From positions 1 through 9,781 of the forward strand of contig JAZNJX010000005.1 in NCBI GenBank assembly GCA_045578245.1: a DNA stretch of 9,781 nt, given 5' to 3'. Of the stretch, positions 5,101 through 9,781 are shown in pieces; within the stretch, counting starts at the first letter, position 1, and each line of letters begins with the position of its first letter. A model generated the notes under the pieces. It saw only the letters and a list, made by a program, of their open reading frames with translations, was not told the DNA's origin and ran no database searches. Origin of the DNA: Fimenecus sp045578245 (lineage in GTDB: Bacteria > Bacillota > Clostridia > Oscillospirales > Acutalibacteraceae). The position numbers and the translations under genes are program-made.

Positions 5101-7410
5101 ATGTTTCAAAAGTTGATGGCAATTATTCTGTCAATTCTGTCGGTTTTTCCGTTTTTTGGAAACAAGGATTTGATTAAAGTAAAACTTGACCCACTCGATG
5201 AGTCGTTGGAGGATTTCTCAATGCATAATGTAACACTTTTAGATGAATATGAGCAAAACGCATTCCAAAAGGAAGTAGAATATCTGAAATCCCTTGAACC
5301 TGACCGTCTTATGCGAGGTTTCGGTGATATTTCAGGCAGAAAAATCAATGCAGAAAAATATGGTGGATGGGAAACCTCTGCCATTCAGGGACACACTCTC
5401 GGACATTATTTAACAGCAGTTTCTCAAGCCTATGCCACATCAAAGGATGAGGAGTTAAAGAAAATTACTGACTATATGATTTCTGTTTTAAAGGGCTGTC
5501 AGTTGAAAAACGGTTATCTTCACGCAATTCCTGAAAGCCACTATGACCAGATTGAAAGTGGCAATACATCAGGGACCTGGGTGCCTTGGTATTCAATGCA
5601 TAAAATTTTGGCAGGACTTATTGATGTTCATGCATTTACAGGGAACAAGGATGCACTTAAAATCGCATCTAAACTTGGTGACTGGGTTTATAGCCGTACA
5701 AGTAAATGGACACCTGAAATGCAACAGACTGTACTTAATGTTGAATACGGTGGAATGAATGACTGCCTCTATAACCTTTACAAACACACAAAGAATGAAA
5801 ATCACTTGTCAGCAGCACACAGCTTTGACGAAATGTCACTTTTTGAGCCTTTGTATAATGGCAAGGACGTTCTTAACGGAAAACATGCCAACACAACAAT
5901 TCCGAAAATTGTCGGTGCAATTAACCGTTACACTGTAACCGGTGAGGAATATTACTTGCAGGTTGCTGCGAATTTCTGGCAGATAGTTGTGGACAATCAC
6001 ACATATATCACAGGTGGTAACAGTGAATGGGAGCATTTCGGAGAGCCAAAAGTCCTTGATGCAGAAAGAACAAGCTGTAACTGTGAAACCTGCAACACAT
6101 ATAATATGCTTAAGCTTACTCGTGCTCTTTTTAAGGCAACGGGGGATGTAAGATATTCGGACTACTACGAAAACACATTTATCAATGCGATTTTATCTTC
6201 ACAGAATCCTCAAACTGGTATGACAACTTATTTTCAGCCGATGGCATCGGGATTTTTTAAGGTTTACAGTTCACCGTTCGACCATTTCTGGTGTTGTACA
6301 GGCTCAGGCATGGAGAATTTCTCAAAACTTGGTGACAGCATCTATTTCCACAACGAAAACAGCATTTTTGTGAATCGATATACATCTTCAAAGGTTAATT
6401 GGGAAGAAAAAGGACTTACTATTACTCAAAATGCAGATTTGCCGATGGTTAAATTCACTGTAAATGGCTCAGCAGATGCCGAAATTGTACTTCGTGTGCC
6501 TGATTGGTGCAAGGATAAACCAACAGTTAAAATCAATGGTGAGAAAAAACTCGTAAGAGAAAAGAATGGCTTTATTACCCTTGACAGAGAGTGGGAAGAC
6601 GGAGATGTAATTGAATACGAAATGCCAATGAGCATTACTGTTCATCCATTACCTGACAACGAAAATGCAGTTGCATTCAAATATGGTCCTTGGGTACTCA
6701 GTGCCGATATGGGTACAAATAATATGAACACAGGCACAACAGGTGTTGATGTTACTGTGCCTTTATGGGATGCCTCATTGAGTGATACGCTCATTGTTGA
6801 AAAGGGAACAGTTAACAAGTGGCTTCGCAATATTGATGAAAACCTTGTAAGAATCGGTGATAGCCTTGAATTTAAGCTCAATGGCACAAACCAGGAGCTT
6901 GTTTTCTCACCACATTACAAGCAGCATACAAATCGTTACGGAATTTATTTCAGACTTGCTGATTTCAGGACAAAACTTCCTGAAAACGAGGAAGATAAAT
7001 ATGTTGTAATTGACTCCTTGCCTATTGGTAATGACCAATACGAGTTTTCACACAATTTACAGTCCGAGAATTCAACATCAGGTAGTTTTAATGGGTTAAT
7101 TTATCGTGATGCCTTGTCCGATGGATGGTTCAGTTACGATATGGCTGTGGATAACACCGTGACAAACTATCTTAAGGTTAAATATTTCAGCGGTGATGTT
7201 GGCAGAAGATTCAAAATTTTCGTTGACGGTGAAGTTCTGGCAGATGTTACACTTGAAAATCCATATCCAAATAATTTCTATGATGTATATTACGAAATTC
7301 CACAAGAAATGATAGGGGATAAGGACAAAATAACAGTTAAATTCCAGGCAGAAACAGGCAGTTTCGCAGGTGGAATTTTTGATAAGTTAAGTATTGTAAA
7401 AGAAAAATAA
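5101..7410 (+). CDS. Beta-L-arabinofuranosidase-type glycosidase, GH127/GH146 (DUF1680)
   Basis: This 769-residue enzyme probably cuts terminal beta-linked L-arabinofuranose from plant glycans or hydroxyproline-rich glycoproteins. The (alpha/alpha)6 barrel covers roughly residues 40-420, with landmarks GGWETSAIQGHTLGHYLTA, TSGTWVPWYSMHKILAGL and HFWCCTGSGMENF; beta-sandwich-like segments follow to the end. By analogy with Bifidobacterium HypBA1, the zinc-binding set would be E329 and C331 (in CETC), C398 and C399 (in WCC), with C398 as nucleophile and E315 (in FGE) as acid/base. Residues 5-19 are hydrophobic after K4, like a signal peptide or membrane anchor, but no clear cleavage site or lipobox is visible, and HypBA1 is cytosolic. 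GGGGAG lies six bases before the ATG. Exonuclease III follows after 14 bases without a terminator. Whether it belongs to GH127, GH146 or an uncharacterised branch of the fold cannot be decided by eye. Confidence 0.88.
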   Translation: MFQKLMAIILSILSVFPFFGNKDLIKVKLDPLDESLEDFSMHNVTLLDEYEQNAFQKEVEYLKSLEPDRLMRGFGDISGRKINAEKYGGWETSAIQGHTLGHYLTAVSQAYATSKDEELKKITDYMISVLKGCQLKNGYLHAIPESHYDQIESGNTSGTWVPWYSMHKILAGLIDVHAFTGNKDALKIASKLGDWVYSRTSKWTPEMQQTVLNVEYGGMNDCLYNLYKHTKNENHLSAAHSFDEMSLFEPLYNGKDVLNGKHANTTIPKIVGAINRYTVTGEEYYLQVAANFWQIVVDNHTYITGGNSEWEHFGEPKVLDAERTSCNCETCNTYNMLKLTRALFKATGDVRYSDYYENTFINAILSSQNPQTGMTTYFQPMASGFFKVYSSPFDHFWCCTGSGMENFSKLGDSIYFHNENSIFVNRYTSSKVNWEEKGLTITQNADLPMVKFTVNGSADAEIVLRVPDWCKDKPTVKINGEKKLVREKNGFITLDREWEDGDVIEYEMPMSITVHPLPDNENAVAFKYGPWVLSADMGTNNMNTGTTGVDVTVPLWDASLSDTLIVEKGTVNKWLRNIDENLVRIGDSLEFKLNGTNQELVFSPHYKQHTNRYGIYFRLADFRTKLPENEEDKYVVIDSLPIGNDQYEFSHNLQSENSTSGSFNGLIYRDALSDGWFSYDMAVDNTVTNYLKVKYFSGDVGRRFKIFVDGEVLADVTLENPYPNNFYDVYYEIPQEMIGDKDKITVKFQAETGSFAGGIFDKLSIVKEK

Positions 7411-7424
7411 AAGGAAACAGAATT

Positions 7425-8177
7425 ATGAAATTTATATCTTGGAATGTTAATGGCTTCCGTGCTTGTTTAAATAAGGGCTTTGAAGAGTTCTTCAAGGAAG
7501 AAGATGCAGATTTTTTCTGTATTCAGGAAACAAAAATGCAACCTGACCAAGCCGATTTCAAACCTGAGGGATATTATCAATATTGGTACTCAGCCGAGAA
7601 AAAAGGCTATTCGGGGACTGCAATTTTTGCAAAGCACGAGCCGATAAGTGTATGGTACGGACTTGATATTGACAAGCACGACCACGAGGGCAGAGCAATC
7701 ACCCTTGAATATGAGAATTTTTATCTTCTCTGTGTATATACTCCAAATTCTCAACGAGAACTTGCAAGGCTTGAGTACCGTCAGGAATGGGAAGACGATT
7801 TAAGGGAATATATCAAGTCCCTTGACAGTACAAAGCCTGTCATCTACTGTGGGGATTTGAATGTGGCGCACGAAGAAATTGACCTTAAAAACCCTAAAAC
7901 AAATCATCATAGCGCAGGATTCACTGATGAAGAACGAAATAAGTTTACAGAACTTTTAAATTCAGGTTTTCGTGACACATTCCGTACTCTTTATCCTGAA
8001 AAGATTGAATATTCCTGGTGGAGTTATATGTTCCACGCAAGGGAGAAGAATGTAGGGTGGAGAATTGACTACTTTGTTGTGTCCGACCGAATTATGCAAA
8101 AGGTAAAGGACAGTATAATCTACACCCAGATTATGGGTAGTGACCACTGTCCTGTTGGAATCGAAATTGATATATAG
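7425..8177 (+). CDS. xth: Exodeoxyribonuclease III / AP endonuclease
   Basis: This 250-residue protein is a full-length ExoIII-type enzyme of the exonuclease-endonuclease-phosphatase fold. It incises DNA 5' to abasic sites in base-excision repair and can trim 3' ends. Metal- and phosphate-handling residues are in place: N7 in SWNVNG, E35 in QETK, D144 and N146 in GDLN, and D240-H241 in GSDHCP; YSGTAIF and GWRIDYF are also typical. AAGGA (7411-7415) lies nine bases upstream of the ATG, and only 14 bases separate it from the GH127 stop codon, so the two are probably cotranscribed. I see no separate promoter in that gap, though one inside the end of the GH127 gene is possible. Nothing in the sequence is truncated or unusual. 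Confidence 0.96.
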   Translation: MKFISWNVNGFRACLNKGFEEFFKEEDADFFCIQETKMQPDQADFKPEGYYQYWYSAEKKGYSGTAIFAKHEPISVWYGLDIDKHDHEGRAITLEYENFYLLCVYTPNSQRELARLEYRQEWEDDLREYIKSLDSTKPVIYCGDLNVAHEEIDLKNPKTNHHSAGFTDEERNKFTELLNSGFRDTFRTLYPEKIEYSWWSYMFHAREKNVGWRIDYFVVSDRIMQKVKDSIIYTQIMGSDHCPVGIEIDI

Positions 8178-8182
8178 TAATG

Positions 8183-8218
8183 AAAAAGGCAGTACTTTTC
8201 GTACTGCCCTTTTATTTT
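8183..8218. terminator. Bidirectional terminator between xth and the GH31 gene
   Basis: GGCAGTAC (8188-8195), loop TTTTC and GTACTGCC (8201-8208) make a perfect eight-pair stem. On the plus strand CTTTTATTTTA follows; on the minus strand TTTTTCATTA follows. It can therefore end both convergent transcription units; the GH31 stop codon overlaps its right edge. Confidence 0.9.
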
Positions 8219-9781
8219 ACTCAAAACACTTGATTACATCCGAGCCTGATTTTACGAATGCTATGAATTCATCGATATTTGCATTGATTTCATAAGTTCC
8301 TTTTGTATAAATCTTTTTATCCTTTGTGAGAATCCACTCACCGTCAGGGATGTAAACAGTTTTAACTGTCTGACCTCTCTCTACAATCGGTGCAAAGATA
8401 ATTTCGTCACCGAACATATACTGAGTTTCAAGGGTATAGCAGATTTCGTCGTCAGGGAATTCGAAGAACATTGGTCGCATAACCGGATATCCCTTTTCAC
8501 TTGCAATGTCCATCTGACTCTGAATATATGGTCTTAAATTTTCACGGATAAAAATAAGATTTTTAAGAATTTCAAAGTTTTCTTCACCAAAGCTCCATAT
8601 TTCGTTAGGGTCACCACTTGGCTCTTTAAGATTTGGATTTGGTTCAAAATGACGATTTCTTGAGCCGTGGAGTCGCATAACAGGGCTGAAAAGTCCAAAT
8701 TGGAACCAACGGACAATAAGCTCCTTGAAATAGTCACTCGTAATGTCAGCACCGTAGAAACCACCGATATCAGTATTCCACCAAGGAATTCCACACATTG
8801 ACATGTTAAGTCCTGCCTTAACCTGATGCTCAAGGCTTTCGAATGTGGATTCAATATCGCCTGACCACACAAGGGATGCGAATTTCTGACTACCTAAATA
8901 CGCACAACGGGTGAGAGTTATAATGTCGTCACGACCAATGGATTTAAAGCCATCGTAAGCCATTTTTGAGTAATAATATGGATAGAGAAGTCCCACCATA
9001 TCAGCTCTGCCCTTATACCAAATCAGGTTGTCAAAATGTTCAGGATGAATTTCAGGCTCAGCCTCGTCAAACCAAAGTGCATCAACACCGTTGTCAATGT
9101 AGTTTTCCTTTAATTTGCTCCATACATAGTCCCTTGTTGCAGGGTTTGTAACGTCAATCTCATTCTGCCAACCATAGAAATCAAAAACACGGTCAGGACC
9201 ACGGGTTGTACGCATAAGCATATTGTTGCTTCTCATATAGTGGTAGTTTTCGCTGCCACCATTGATGGTCGGCCACATTGAAACAATGAGTTTTGTGTTC
9301 ATTTCGTGGAGTTCGTCACTCATGGCCTTTACATCAGGCCAATATTTGGGGTCAAACTTATAGTCACCCTGCTCTGTCCAATGGAAATAGTCGCAGATAA
9401 TCGCAGAAAGGGGAATACCCAATTCCTTGTATTTTCTTGCAACAGAAAGTAATTCTTCCTGAGTTTCATAACGGAGTCGGCTCTGCCAAAAACCTGTTGC
9501 CCATTGTGGCATTTTTGGTACATAGCCTGTTAAATCAGCAAGAGTTGTGCAAACCTCTTTCGGTGTTCCTGCCATAACGATAAAGTCCATAAATTTACAA
9601 CAATCACAGCTCCAACGGGTACGATTGTTCGAAAGTTCGCAAAGTCCTGTCGACGGATTGTTCCAGAGAAATCCGTAACCTAAAGAAGAATACACATAAG
9701 GAATTGTGCATTTTGCATTCACATTACGAATATCAATTGAGGAGCCTTTAAGGTCAAATTCATTGTCCCAACTATGACCAA
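8217..9781 (-). CDS. GH31 alpha-glycosidase, probably alpha-xylosidase-like (5' end outside window)
   Basis: The frame stays open to the window edge: upstream of the GTG at 9722 it continues in frame as residues such as HSWDNEFDLKGSSIDIR, so 9722 is not the start and the N-terminal beta domain lies partly outside. About 521 residues are visible. GH31 enzymes retain configuration and cut alpha-glucosides or alpha-xylosides. The catalytic barrel opens with PQWATGFWQSRLRY. The nucleophile is the Asp of LWFDEAEPE (codon at 9068-9066), and the likely acid/base is the Asp of VWSGDIEST (codon at 8858-8856). GIPWWNTDIGGF and RLHGSRNRHFEP follow, then C-terminal beta domains with MRPMFFEFPDD. WFDEAEPE resembles the WxDxxEP pattern of the alpha-xylosidase branch more than the WxDMNE of classic alpha-glucosidases, so xyloside substrates are favoured but unproven. 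Localisation cannot be judged without the N-terminus. Confidence 0.93.
   Translation of the reverse strand, partial: GHSWDNEFDLKGSSIDIRNVNAKCTIPYVYSSLGYGFLWNNPSTGLCELSNNRTRWSCDCCKFMDFIVMAGTPKEVCTTLADLTGYVPKMPQWATGFWQSRLRYETQEELLSVARKYKELGIPLSAIICDYFHWTEQGDYKFDPKYWPDVKAMSDELHEMNTKLIVSMWPTINGGSENYHYMRSNNMLMRTTRGPDRVFDFYGWQNEIDVTNPATRDYVWSKLKENYIDNGVDALWFDEAEPEIHPEHFDNLIWYKGRADMVGLLYPYYYSKMAYDGFKSIGRDDIITLTRCAYLGSQKFASLVWSGDIESTFESLEHQVKAGLNMSMCGIPWWNTDIGGFYGADITSDYFKELIVRWFQFGLFSPVMRLHGSRNRHFEPNPNLKEPSGDPNEIWSFGEENFEILKNLIFIRENLRPYIQSQMDIASEKGYPVMRPMFFEFPDDEICYTLETQYMFGDEIIFAPIVERGQTVKTVYIPDGEWILTKDKKIYTKGTYEINANIDEFIAFVKSGSDVIKCFE

Noticed and set aside
8534..8872. 112-codon frame overlapping the GH31 gene on the same strand
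   Set aside because: It is a shifted frame within a clearly functional GH31 catalytic domain and has no translation signals of its own.
9720..9722. GTG at 9722 as the true start of the GH31 gene
   Set aside because: The frame stays open to the window edge and the upstream residues read like GH31 N-terminal domain sequence, so the gene is cut by the window and not short.

Overview
The window is AT-rich, uses the standard code, and has strong Shine-Dalgarno sites, SigA-type promoters and U-tract terminators. Together with the types of the encoded proteins this suggests a gut or rumen member of the Clostridia, probably near Ruminococcaceae/Oscillospiraceae. That placement is inference from style; no marker gene fixes it.

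Layout from left to right: a cysteine synthase gene (minus strand, ending in a hairpin terminator) diverges from galT (plus), a class II galactose-1-phosphate uridylyltransferase. galT converges on an MFS transporter gene (minus). The 3'-3' gap between them holds a 166-bp element of short hairpins separated by a conserved octamer. Upstream of the transporter is a 39-codon gene (minus) with its own strong promoter, Shine-Dalgarno site and terminator; I do not recognise its product. Next come a minimal MGMT-type DNA methyltransferase gene (minus) and, diverging from it with an overlapping -35 region, a GH127/GH146-type beta-L-arabinofuranosidase gene (plus). The latter is followed after 14 bases by an exonuclease III gene. 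A shared terminator separates these from a GH31 glycosidase gene (minus) whose 5' end lies beyond the window.

The common theme is use of plant-derived sugars. GH127 would release beta-linked L-arabinofuranose, GH31 alpha-linked xylose or glucose, GalT feeds galactose into the Leloir pathway, and the MFS protein may carry a related solute. There is no single operon: promoters and terminators split the window into about six transcription units. Two DNA-repair genes (MGMT and exonuclease III) flank the GH127 gene without an obvious functional link.

Three things deserve a second look: the unrecognised small acidic hydrophobic protein at 4488-4607, the hairpin/octamer element at 2705-2870, and an abrupt change in base composition and codon use inside the cysteine synthase gene near position 390.
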